From Prosthecobacter sp. (lineage in GTDB: Bacteria > Verrucomicrobiota > Verrucomicrobiia > Verrucomicrobiales > Verrucomicrobiaceae), in NCBI GenBank assembly GCA_030833205.1, contig JAURHS010000004.1:1-64000 (forward strand): DNA of 64,000 nucleotides, in the 5' to 3' direction. A program made the translations under genes and the position numbers. This document shows positions 54,101-62,985 of the stretch, piece after piece (the stretch's first letter is position 1; every line of letters begins with the position of its first letter). The notes below the pieces were generated by a model. That model was not told where the DNA came from. It saw only the letters and a list, made by a program, of their open reading frames with translations, and made no database searches.

Positions 54101-54172
54101 CGTATGCAGGGGATTGGGGGCGGCGTCAAATTTCTGGTTCACAGATGGCGGGGAATGGTCTTGAGTACGCCC

Positions 54173-55264
54173 ATGCCTCAACTGCTTCCCATCCTCTGGC
54201 TGTCAGCCTTCGTCTCCGTCGCTTCAGCTGCACAGGCTTGGCGCATGGAAACCGTTGCTGGAACCGGTGAGCCCGGTGGCAGTGGTGATGGTGGCCCCGC
54301 TATGGCAGCTCGAATTGACAATCCCTTCGGCCTAGCCCGTGGCCCTGATGGTGCCTTGTACTTCTGCGAGTACACGGGGCAGCGGATTCGGCGCGTGCTG
54401 CCCGATGGCCGGATTGAGACGGTTGCCGGCACCGGTGCCAAGGGTTACAGCGGCGATGGCGGTCCGGCGCTGCAGGCCACCTTCAATCTCCCTCATGAGC
54501 TGCGCTTTGATGCAGCCGGCGATTTGTTTGTCGTGGACATGAGCAATCACGCCGTCCGTTGCATTTCCATGAAGACCGGCACGATCCGCACCATTGCCGG
54601 CAACGGCAAACCTGGGTACAGCGGTGATGGCGGACCTGCATCGGCTGCACAGCTTAAACAGCCACACAGCATCCAGTTCGGGAAGGACGGCTCGCTTTAC
54701 ATTTGCGACATTGGCAATCATGTGATTCGCAGGATTGATTTTCGCGACGGTCGCATCCATACCGCTGCAGGCATTGGCAAGCCGGGCCGCACCCCTGACG
54801 GGGCGCCGATTCAGGGTACTGCACTCAACGGCCCCCGTTCGCTGGATGTTGACCGCGAGGGCAATCTTTGGCTCTGCACTCGGGAGGGCAATCAGGTCTT
54901 CAAGCTCGACCTGAAGGCCGGGCGCATTGAGCACATTGCCGGCACTGGGGCAAAGGGCCTGGGGGGGAATGGTGGCCCTGCGTTGACCTGCACGCTCAGC
55001 GGACCCAAGGGCATTGCGCTGGATGCCCAGGGCAATGTGTGGCTGGCCGATTGCGAGAGCCACACCATCCGCATGATTCGCATGAGCGACCGCAGCATTC
55101 ATCTGGTTGCCGGCACCGGGGTCAAGGGCAATGGCACCCAATCCGACCCGCTCGCCTGTGCCATGGCAAGACCGCACGGTGTGCACTGTGATGCCGACGG
55201 TGGCATCTATATCGGCGACAGCGAGTCGCATCGCGTTCGGGTGTTGCGGCCCCAGACCCGCTGA
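54173..55264 (+). CDS. Secreted NHL-repeat beta-propeller protein
   Basis: Repeated VAGTGxxGxxGDGGPAxxAxxxxPxxxxxDxxGxLxxxDxxNHxxRxI units. Confidence 0.9.
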   Translation: MPQLLPILWLSAFVSVASAAQAWRMETVAGTGEPGGSGDGGPAMAARIDNPFGLARGPDGALYFCEYTGQRIRRVLPDGRIETVAGTGAKGYSGDGGPALQATFNLPHELRFDAAGDLFVVDMSNHAVRCISMKTGTIRTIAGNGKPGYSGDGGPASAAQLKQPHSIQFGKDGSLYICDIGNHVIRRIDFRDGRIHTAAGIGKPGRTPDGAPIQGTALNGPRSLDVDREGNLWLCTREGNQVFKLDLKAGRIEHIAGTGAKGLGGNGGPALTCTLSGPKGIALDAQGNVWLADCESHTIRMIRMSDRSIHLVAGTGVKGNGTQSDPLACAMARPHGVHCDADGGIYIGDSESHRVRVLRPQTR

Positions 55265-55284
55265 GCCCGTTCACATCAGCCGTC

Positions 55285-56148
55285 ATGGATGCCAGCCCCC
55301 GTCAACAAGCCTGCGATTGGCTCTTGGGCTATCTGCGTTCACTGCGCGCCCGGGGGTGCAGTCATGTTGCGGTTGATCCTGCGGTGCTGCAACGATTCAC
55401 GCAACGCAATCAGGCCTCGGTGACGGAAGTACGCGGGCCAGCGGCGGCAACATCTGCCGCTGCCCGTGCCCGTGAGCCTGCTGCTGAGTCAAAGGGTCAA
55501 AGTCTTCGCGCTTCGCCACCAATTGAACTGCAGGGGCAATCGCTGGAGCAGCGCATGCATTGCCTGCTGGATCACCTTGCAGCTCGGTTGCCCTCCATCG
55601 CGCCGTGGCGCCATGCCCTGCGGGCACCTGGTTTGGGGCCGATGGACGCCTCTTTGTGTCTGATCACGGACACCTGGTTGGCGGAGGACCCCCAGGGGGT
55701 CGCTCAAGGGGCTGAGGGGGATAAATTGGCGAAGATTTTGGGAGCGATGGGCTCGGGCCTCAGTCAAGTCTACCTTACCGCCCTGCTCAAGGACCCCTCG
55801 CTTCGTTCGCAATCCAGATCCTTGGAACCCGCGGAGCTGGATCTTTATGTCTCGGTGCTGTGCACCGAGATTGCCCAGTTGCGGCCACGCTTGCTTGTCG
55901 TCATGGGCCAGCAGGCTTGTGCGGCGCTTGGGCTTGGGCAGGCTACTCAGGCGCTGCGTGGCCGGGTGCATCAAGTGTTGGGCATTCCCGTGGTGGTCAC
56001 TCATCCGCCGATGCACCTCATCCGTCAGGAGCAAACCGCCGACGGCGGCCTGCGGGCCAAGCGCGAATGCTGGGAGGACATGCTTCAGGTGATGGAGTTG
56101 ATGGGCATGCCCATCAGTGAGAAGCAGCGCGGCTACTTCAGGCGTTGA
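55285..56148 (+). CDS. Uracil-DNA glycosylase-superfamily-like protein (divergent)
   Basis: LITDTWLAEDPQGVAQGAEGDKLAKILGAMG...VYLTALLKD...LRPRLLVVMGQQACAALG...HPPMHLIRQ follows the family 4/5 UDG layout with altered motifs. Confidence 0.62.
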   Translation: MDASPRQQACDWLLGYLRSLRARGCSHVAVDPAVLQRFTQRNQASVTEVRGPAAATSAAARAREPAAESKGQSLRASPPIELQGQSLEQRMHCLLDHLAARLPSIAPWRHALRAPGLGPMDASLCLITDTWLAEDPQGVAQGAEGDKLAKILGAMGSGLSQVYLTALLKDPSLRSQSRSLEPAELDLYVSVLCTEIAQLRPRLLVVMGQQACAALGLGQATQALRGRVHQVLGIPVVVTHPPMHLIRQEQTADGGLRAKRECWEDMLQVMELMGMPISEKQRGYFRR

Positions 56149-56154
56149 ATTCGC

Positions 56155-56847
56155 ATGCGTGTTTTGCTCACCAACGACGATGGCATTGCTGCTCCAGGGC
56201 TGGCTTGTTTGCGCAAGGCAGTGATGGCCATGGGGGCAAGTGAGGTCTGGGTGGTGGCTCCCAGTGCCGAGCACTCCATGTGCGGCCATCGGCTCACCAC
56301 ACACCAGCCGTTGCTGACCAAGGAAATGGAGCCGGGCAGTTGGGCTGTGGAGGGGACGCCTGCGGACTGTGTTCGGGTGGCGTTGTTCGCCCTGGGGCTG
56401 AAACCCGATTGGGTGTTTAGCGGCGTCAATGCTGGTGGCAATCTCGGGCAGGATTTGGTCATTTCGGGAACTTGCGCCGGAGCCCGCGAGGCCGCCTATC
56501 ATGGTGTGGGGGCGATCGCCTTCTCCCACTACTTGAGGCGTGAAGTGTCGGTGGATTGGCATCGAACCGCGCAGTGGACGATGCGCGTTGCCAGGGATCT
56601 TCAGGCCAAGCCTTGCGCCTCGGGCCAGTGGTGGTGCGTCAACTTCCCGCATCACCCCCCTGGCGCGATGGAGATGCCGCGGCAGGTGTTGGCGCGGCCC
56701 GCACGCAGTCCGCTTCCAGTCAGTTTCCGGAGTGTGGATGGCGGTTACCTTTACAACGCTTCCTACGCATCACGGGCGAGGGACAAGGGCAGCGATGTGG
56801 AGGCCTGTTTTGAGGGTCACATTTCCGTGGTGTGCGAACATGTCTGA
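56155..56847 (+). CDS. surE: 5'/3'-nucleotidase SurE
   Basis: MRVLLTNDDGIAAPGLACLRKAV; VVAPSAEHSMCGHRLT; DWVFSGVNAGGNLGQDLVISGTCAGAREA. Confidence 0.95.
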   Translation: MRVLLTNDDGIAAPGLACLRKAVMAMGASEVWVVAPSAEHSMCGHRLTTHQPLLTKEMEPGSWAVEGTPADCVRVALFALGLKPDWVFSGVNAGGNLGQDLVISGTCAGAREAAYHGVGAIAFSHYLRREVSVDWHRTAQWTMRVARDLQAKPCASGQWWCVNFPHHPPGAMEMPRQVLARPARSPLPVSFRSVDGGYLYNASYASRARDKGSDVEACFEGHISVVCEHV

Positions 56848-57346
56848 CGCTTGGGATTGGTTTTGCCTGGTGTTCTGGCCGCGGGTGCGGCGCGGGTGGC
56901 GGCGCAGGCTGTTGGGCATGGAGTTGCGTCTCTGCAATCTGGAGCGCTGTCTGCCTGCTGGTCTTTCGCGAGTCCATCCCCACGCCATTGGCCGTCTTGG
57001 AGAGCGCCTCGCCGCCCTGCATCTTCGTCGCGCTGGTGGTCGTCTGCTGTGGCGCAATTATCGCTGCCCCGATGGCGGTGAAATTGATTTGGTTTTTGGC
57101 GAGGGCAGGGGGTTGGTGTTTGTCGAGGTCAAGACAAGAGCCAGGTCTGGTGCGATCCGCCCCGCTCTTGCCGTGAATCGTGACAAGCGGCGTCTGGTTC
57201 GAAAAGCGGCCTGGCATTGGCACCGTCGGATCGGCAACCCCAGGATCCCCCTTCGTTTCGACATCGTCGAGTTGGTGCTGCAGGAGGGTAGCCCGCCTCG
57301 TGTGCAGCGCCTCCGCGATGCTTTTGGCTGGAACGAGGCTCAGTGA
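56840..57346 (+). CDS. YraN/UPF0102 family nuclease-like protein
   Basis: IGRLGERLAALHLRRAGGRLLWRNYRCPDGGEIDLVFGEGRGLVFVEVKTRARSG. Confidence 0.9.
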   Translation: MSDAWDWFCLVFWPRVRRGWRRRLLGMELRLCNLERCLPAGLSRVHPHAIGRLGERLAALHLRRAGGRLLWRNYRCPDGGEIDLVFGEGRGLVFVEVKTRARSGAIRPALAVNRDKRRLVRKAAWHWHRRIGNPRIPLRFDIVELVLQEGSPPRVQRLRDAFGWNEAQ

Positions 57347-59845
57347 TCAGGGGCGGCTGCGCTCCAGCACCATGCGAAAGCCAAGGGTGGGTTGTCGGCT
57401 TTCGGCAGGTAGCGCCTGCCTTGCACTGGCCAGCAGTGCGTCGGGGTCTGCGCTGCGCCAATTGCCGCCACGGGCGCATGCCAGTGGAGGTTTTTTGCCG
57501 GCGGCAGGTGCATAGTCGCTGTCCACCCACTCGCTGACATTGCCGCCCATGGCCTGAATGCCGCGCTCGTTGGGAGGCGTGGCGTTGACGGGGGCGATGA
57601 GGGGATAGCGGTCCTGAAAGCCTTCAATGAAGGCAGGCAGGTTGGAGCGTCCAGCGGCTACGGCGTCACAGAGGTTTTCGCTTTGATTGGGGGGCGGCCA
57701 ATCAAAGCCCCAGGGGTAGATGCCGCGAATGCGGCCATTGCGCTCGGCGGGTGTATCCCCACGCTCCAAGGGCAGCCCTGCTGCGCGACTCCATTCGCTG
57801 TCTGTTGGCAGCCGGTAGGTGTCTCCGTCGCTGATGAGGCCACTTCGGCGCTCGTGCTCGGTGAGCCACTTGCAAAACGAACGGGCCTCGTTGCGATCCA
57901 CGCCAACCACGGGAAGTGTCGAACCGCGGCCCTCGCTATCGGGGTTGCCGGGGCGGCGGGCGCCTGTGGCCTTGGCGTATTCGAGGTAGTCGCGGCGTCG
58001 AATCTCCTGTGCGGTGATCATGACCCCCTCACTCAGCGGAACAAAACGAATGCCGAGGCTGTTGGCCTTCCATTCCCGCCCGAAGGTCACCGCCTTGCGG
58101 GCCTGCATGTCTGCAAAGAGTTCGAGTTGCTCGCCGGATCGCACCTCACCGTCGAGAATGATGTCTGAGAAGCCCTCTTCGCGCAGTTCGTATTCGATGC
58201 TGCCACTGCGCACGCGGGGCAGTTCCAATGGTGTGGTGCCCAGCAGTTCCTCGAACTGGTAGACCTTCACTTTTTCCGGCCTGCTTCGGATGATCACGCT
58301 GCCGTAGCTCTGTCGTTCGATGCGCAATTGGAAGGCTCGCCACTGTGACTCCGGATCAGCCTTTGAGCCGCTGCTCTCCTCGCTGACCTCCTCACTGTTG
58401 CCCTGCGCCTCGACAAAGTAAAAGGGCTCGACTTCGTAGTGATGCTCCTGACTCAGCAGGCCTGCGTCGCGATCCCGTTCCGTCAGCCAGAAGCGAAATG
58501 CCTCGCTGTCCGCCGGTGGCACCACCACAGCGTAGTTGGGTTCCTTTCCCGCCGCCGTTCTAACCACTCTGCCCTCAAATGGGCGATCAGTGGCATCGAG
58601 AAAGTGCTTGAAGTGTCGAATTTCCACTGGTGTGGCGCTGAGGTGCCCGCCCGGCGCGGGCTTGAAGGCCATGCCCAGACTGTTGCTCCAGCGCTCGCCG
58701 CTTTGTGGCAGCCTTGTTGGTTCCAGGCTCAGCTGGTATTCCGCGGGTTTTTGGTGGTTGGCGATGTGCTCAACTTCGACATGCTTGTGCCCGGGCAGAC
58801 GCAATTGATAAATGATGGCCAGCCCCTCTTCGGGGTTGAGCTCCAGCGGAGTGGTGCCCAAATCGTCCTCGCCTGCGAAGACCCTTGCTCCAGGCGGGTC
58901 GGTGATCAGACGCAGGGCAGGGGCCTTGGTTTGAAGAGGGATGGGGGAGCTGTGCTGTTGCCGCCAGAGGACTGCCGCCAGAGGGATTAGAATCGCCAGC
59001 AAGGCGAGCAGAACGCGTCGGCGTCTGGGGGAGAGGGATGGATTTGCGCCACGCAACTCCGCCGCCATGATCGCCGCATCGTCATGACGATCGGCGGCCT
59101 TCGGGGCGCAGGCCCTGCAGATGATGCGATGCAGCCGTTGCCAGTCTCTCAGATCTCCGCCGCTGCTGTGCGATGTTGGCAGATCTGGAAAGTCCAGCCT
59201 GTCCTTGCCGGTGCTGGCCTCGTAGAGCACCATGCCCAGCGAAAAGAGGTCCGATGCCGCAGACCCGGGGCCCTCTGGCGCCACAAACCCCTCGGTGCCC
59301 ACAAAGCTGCGCTGCCCCAGCAAGGCCACCAAGCCCAAGTCGGCCAGCCGACAACGGCCCTCGAGGAAGACGAGATTGGAGGGTTTCACATCGCGGTGAA
59401 TGAGCTGATTTTGATGCAGGTGATGCAATCCGTCAGCGATGTCTGCACCCAGTTGGAGGCATCGCTGTGCGGCAATTCTCCTGCGGCGTTTCATTTCAAG
59501 GCCCAGCGTGTGGGGCACATAGGAATCCGGGTCAATGTCGCGGCCGCGCTCCAGATCATCGGCCAATTCCATCACATAGTAGTAGAAGCCCTGTGCGTCG
59601 TTGCGCCCCACCTGTAAAATGGGCATCAGGCCGTTGTGGTTGCGGCAGATTGGCTCGTACTTTCGCACAGCCTCGAACTCACGCTCGAACGAACCACTGT
59701 GGTCGTAGTCCTCTCGCCAGACCACCTTGACGGCTCGAAGGGCTCCAGTCACTGCGCGCGCCATCCAAACCTCGCCGTAGGCACCGCGGCCAATCAAACG
59801 AAGGGTTTGATGGTCGGCGATTTCCGGGGCTGGACGCGAACTCAT
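57347..59845 (-). CDS. Ser/Thr protein kinase with TM segment, duplicated PEGA and SUMF1/FGE-like modules
   Basis: LIGRGAYGEVWMARAVTGALRAVKVV; LIHRDVKPSNLVF; TM LLALLAILIPLAAVLW; PEGA-like ITDPPGARVFAGEDDLGTTPLELN and RSRPEKVKVYQFEELLGTTPLEL; C-terminal GGNVSEWVDSDY...LACARGGNWRS. Confidence 0.87.
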   Translation of the reverse strand: MSSRPAPEIADHQTLRLIGRGAYGEVWMARAVTGALRAVKVVWREDYDHSGSFEREFEAVRKYEPICRNHNGLMPILQVGRNDAQGFYYYVMELADDLERGRDIDPDSYVPHTLGLEMKRRRRIAAQRCLQLGADIADGLHHLHQNQLIHRDVKPSNLVFLEGRCRLADLGLVALLGQRSFVGTEGFVAPEGPGSAASDLFSLGMVLYEASTGKDRLDFPDLPTSHSSGGDLRDWQRLHRIICRACAPKAADRHDDAAIMAAELRGANPSLSPRRRRVLLALLAILIPLAAVLWRQQHSSPIPLQTKAPALRLITDPPGARVFAGEDDLGTTPLELNPEEGLAIIYQLRLPGHKHVEVEHIANHQKPAEYQLSLEPTRLPQSGERWSNSLGMAFKPAPGGHLSATPVEIRHFKHFLDATDRPFEGRVVRTAAGKEPNYAVVVPPADSEAFRFWLTERDRDAGLLSQEHHYEVEPFYFVEAQGNSEEVSEESSGSKADPESQWRAFQLRIERQSYGSVIIRSRPEKVKVYQFEELLGTTPLELPRVRSGSIEYELREEGFSDIILDGEVRSGEQLELFADMQARKAVTFGREWKANSLGIRFVPLSEGVMITAQEIRRRDYLEYAKATGARRPGNPDSEGRGSTLPVVGVDRNEARSFCKWLTEHERRSGLISDGDTYRLPTDSEWSRAAGLPLERGDTPAERNGRIRGIYPWGFDWPPPNQSENLCDAVAAGRSNLPAFIEGFQDRYPLIAPVNATPPNERGIQAMGGNVSEWVDSDYAPAAGKKPPLACARGGNWRSADPDALLASARQALPAESRQPTLGFRMVLERSRP

Positions 59846-60013
59846 GAGACCCTTCAGTGTAGCTCTGTCCAGCCGATTTGCCCACCTCAAAACCGCGCCA
59901 TCCACCAACGGGCAGGGGGGTGAGGGCCAAAACTGGGGCAATTCGTTGAAGGATCGGCCGCGCTGGGGCCGTGTTTTTCCACCGTGCTGCAAGGTTTTTG
60001 GCTTCGACATCCC

Positions 60014-61321
60014 ATGCTGCGTCTGCTGGCCTCCCCAGGTCTGCTATGGCGCACCGTGAGTCTTGGCCTCAAAAGCATCTGGCTCAATCGTCTGCGTTCA
60101 TTGCTGACGGCCCTCGGCGTGATCTTTGGGGTGGCCTCGGTCATTGCCATGTTGGCCATTGGCGAGGGCGCCAGCCATGAGGCACAGGAGCAGATTCGCC
60201 GTTTGGGCAGCCAGAACATCATTCTCGAGAGCATCCGCCCGCCCGATGGACAGGGTAGTGCGGCAGAGAGCCGCAGTCTGGTGATCAGCTACGGAATCAC
60301 CCTGCGTGATGTGCAGCAGATCCGTCAGACGGTCCCTGGGATTGAGATGGTCGTGCCTTCGCGCTTTGTTGCAGAGAACATCTGGAATTTCGATCGCAGT
60401 GTGGATGGCCGGATCGTTGGGGCGCTGCCCATCTACCCGCAGACGCGCAACCGCAAAATGCTCAGGGGACGATTCTTCACCGACATGGAGATGGAGTCCA
60501 AACTGCCGGTCTGTGTGGTCAATGAGCATGCGGCGGCCAAGCTCTTCCCGCTCTCCAGCCCCGAGGGCAAGGCCCTGCGGGTGAAGGGTTTCTATTACAA
60601 GGTTCTGGGGGTGATCGAAAATGAGCAGGGGCGCATTGCTGCAGCCGGAGATTCCTCCGGGGGGAATTCCGCCACTGCCGCCGACGCACAGATCTACATC
60701 CCCTATTCCACGCTAATGGACCAGTTCGGTGAGACTTTTTTCCGCTATCGCAGCGGCAGCTTTGAGGCCGAAAAGGTGGAGTTTCACGAGGCCGTCATTC
60801 GCGTGGCCGATGTGAAGGCCGTGGAGGGGCGCGCTGATGCCATCCGTCAGATTCTTCGCAGCAACCACCCCAAGGAGGACTGGAGGGTGGTGGTGCCTGT
60901 GGAATTGCTGCGTCAGGCCGAGCGGACCAAGCGCATCTTCAGCATTGTGTTGGGCAGCATTGCCGCCATCTCGCTGATCGTTGGGGGCATTGGCATCATG
61001 AACATCATGCTGGCCAGTGTCACCGAGCGGACGCGCGAGATTGGCATTCGGCGCGCCATGGGCGCTCGGCAGTCCGATATTGTCATTCAGTTTCTCATCG
61101 AGACGGTCTTGCTCTCAGGTGCGGGCGGTCTCATGGGGGTGGCTCTGGGCGTTTTGATCCCCGTGCTGGTCGAGCGGTTCGCGGGGGTCACCACGGTGGT
61201 GAAATTCTGGTCACCGGTGTTGGCCTTCCTGATTTCCGTGGTGACTGGGATTGCCTTTGGGATCTACCCGGCGCGGCGTGCGGCAAGGATGAAACCTGTT
61301 GAAGCCCTGCGCCACGAGTAG
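60014..61321 (+). CDS. MacB/FtsX-type ABC transporter permease
   Basis: SIWLNRLRSLLTALGVIFGVASVIAMLAIGEGA; VGGIGIMNIMLASVTERTREIGIRRAMGAR. Confidence 0.92.
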   Translation: MLRLLASPGLLWRTVSLGLKSIWLNRLRSLLTALGVIFGVASVIAMLAIGEGASHEAQEQIRRLGSQNIILESIRPPDGQGSAAESRSLVISYGITLRDVQQIRQTVPGIEMVVPSRFVAENIWNFDRSVDGRIVGALPIYPQTRNRKMLRGRFFTDMEMESKLPVCVVNEHAAAKLFPLSSPEGKALRVKGFYYKVLGVIENEQGRIAAAGDSSGGNSATAADAQIYIPYSTLMDQFGETFFRYRSGSFEAEKVEFHEAVIRVADVKAVEGRADAIRQILRSNHPKEDWRVVVPVELLRQAERTKRIFSIVLGSIAAISLIVGGIGIMNIMLASVTERTREIGIRRAMGARQSDIVIQFLIETVLLSGAGGLMGVALGVLIPVLVERFAGVTTVVKFWSPVLAFLISVVTGIAFGIYPARRAARMKPVEALRHE

Positions 61322-61352
61322 CTCGGGGATGGCCTGGCCTCGGACGGCGCCC

Positions 61353-61715
61353 CTACGCCCTGAGCTGCAGACTGACGACAGCAGGGCCGCAGTCCGGCAG
61401 GATCATCTTGCGCAGCACCACCTTGGCCTGCAGGGCGCCAAACTCGTCAATCAGGCAGCGGGCCATTTCATCGGCCAGGGTTTCCAAAAGCAGTCTTGGC
61501 CGCTGCGCTGCCAGCGCGCGCAGACGGATGGCCACGGCGGCATAGTCAATGGTGCGCTCCAAGCGCTCCTCCATTTCCGCAAAGGCCGTTGCAGGCTCGA
61601 GGCTGATGTCTGCCAGCAGCACCTGAATCTGGGCTCGTTCCTCCGCGGGCACGCCAATGTGGCAGGGCAATTGCAGGTCCTTTAGGGCGATGCTTTGGAA
61701 GAGGGACTCGGGCAT
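61353..61715 (-). CDS. folB: Dihydroneopterin aldolase
   Basis: SIALKDLQLPCHIGVPAEERAQIQVLLADISLEP...TIDYAAVAIRLRALAAQRPRLLLETLADEMA. Confidence 0.85.
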   Translation of the reverse strand: MPESLFQSIALKDLQLPCHIGVPAEERAQIQVLLADISLEPATAFAEMEERLERTIDYAAVAIRLRALAAQRPRLLLETLADEMARCLIDEFGALQAKVVLRKMILPDCGPAVVSLQLRA

Positions 61716-61721
61716 GGGGCA

Positions 61722-62813
61722 TCATCGCTTGGCACCGCTCTCGCGCAAGTGCCGCTCATGGCCCATGCGGATGAAGCTGAAGTCGCGGCAGTGGGCCTTG
61801 GCGTCCTCCAGGGTAATGAACTCGTACTTGAGCAGGTGCAGCAGGCTGTCGTCAATGGTGTGCATGCCATCGCGCCCGCCGATTTGGATCAGGCTGGGCA
61901 ACTGGGCAATGCGTTGCTCCCTGATGCAGGCGGAAATGGCGTGGTTGACGGTCATCACCTCGGAGGCCATGACGCGTCCCTGGCCGTCTCTGCGGCGGAT
62001 CAGGTGCTGACAGATGACTCCGCGCAGACAGTGACTGAGTTGGGCCGCAACATAATCCTGTTGTTCTTTGGGGTAGCTATCGAGAATTCTGGTGAGGGTG
62101 GCTGGCGTGTCCGTGGTGTGGAGTGTGGCGATCACCAAATGGCCGGTTTCTGCCGCTGTGAGTGCGGTGCGAATGGTTTCCAGATCCCGCAACTCCGAGA
62201 CGGTGATCACATTGACATCCTGCCGCAAAGCACTGCGCATGGCACGGGCGAAGTCGTGCGTGTCAAAGCCAACTTGGCGTTGGCGGATCAGACTGTCACC
62301 GTGATGGAACACGAACTCAACCGGGTCCTCGATGGTGACGATGTTGCAGGAGCGCATGGTGGCGATCTGCTGGGTCATGCTGCACAGTGTGGTGGTCTTG
62401 CCGCTGTTGCTGACTCCAGTGATCAGGATCAGGCCGTCGCGCTCCTCGCAGAGCTTGAGCACCGTGGGACCATGTCCCAATTCCTGGGGCGCGGGGATGG
62501 TCTCAGGAATGTGCCGCAGGTTTCCCTCGATGCGGCCCATGCAAAAGCAGGCATTGCCGCGGAAACGGCCAAGATTTTCAACCTCGATGGCGAAGTCCAG
62601 TTCCCAGTTCTGCTCGAGGCTGGCGCGCTGCGAATCTTTCAGTCCGCCCAGCAGCATTTCTCGGACATCCTGGGCGTCGAGCACTTCGTCGGTGAGAGGG
62701 GTCATGCGTCCGTGCAGACGGGCGGTGGGGGCGGCTCCAGGGGAGAGATGCAGATCGGAGGCGCCGGCCTGCAGGGTCATGGCAAGGTATTCAATCAGAT
62801 CGTATTGGCGCAT
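61722..62813 (-). CDS. PilT/PilU-type ATPase
   Basis: MTLQAGASDLHLSPGAAPTARLHGRMTPL; Walker A ILITGVSNSGKTTTLCSM; SELRDLETIRTALTAAETGHLVIATLHT. Confidence 0.9.
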   Translation of the reverse strand: MRQYDLIEYLAMTLQAGASDLHLSPGAAPTARLHGRMTPLTDEVLDAQDVREMLLGGLKDSQRASLEQNWELDFAIEVENLGRFRGNACFCMGRIEGNLRHIPETIPAPQELGHGPTVLKLCEERDGLILITGVSNSGKTTTLCSMTQQIATMRSCNIVTIEDPVEFVFHHGDSLIRQRQVGFDTHDFARAMRSALRQDVNVITVSELRDLETIRTALTAAETGHLVIATLHTTDTPATLTRILDSYPKEQQDYVAAQLSHCLRGVICQHLIRRRDGQGRVMASEVMTVNHAISACIREQRIAQLPSLIQIGGRDGMHTIDDSLLHLLKYEFITLEDAKAHCRDFSFIRMGHERHLRESGAKR

Positions 62814-62985
62814 GCGTTTGGCAGTAGCCCTCGACTGGGCGGCGGGTCAAGAACTGCTGGCGGATTGAGGGGCCGATCCTGTTGCAGACTTGCAAATGGG
62901 GTTGCGTCATCCTGGGCGCCTCATAGGGTGCCGCAGTGTGGCGGCTCCCTCTCAGGCGGGTCGTGTGCCTGTTGAATTTCATCTG

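Noticed and set aside
61695-62975. 426-aa plus-strand ORF antisense to the PilT-like gene
   Set aside because: The minus-strand gene has Walker and PilT motifs; the antisense frame has none.
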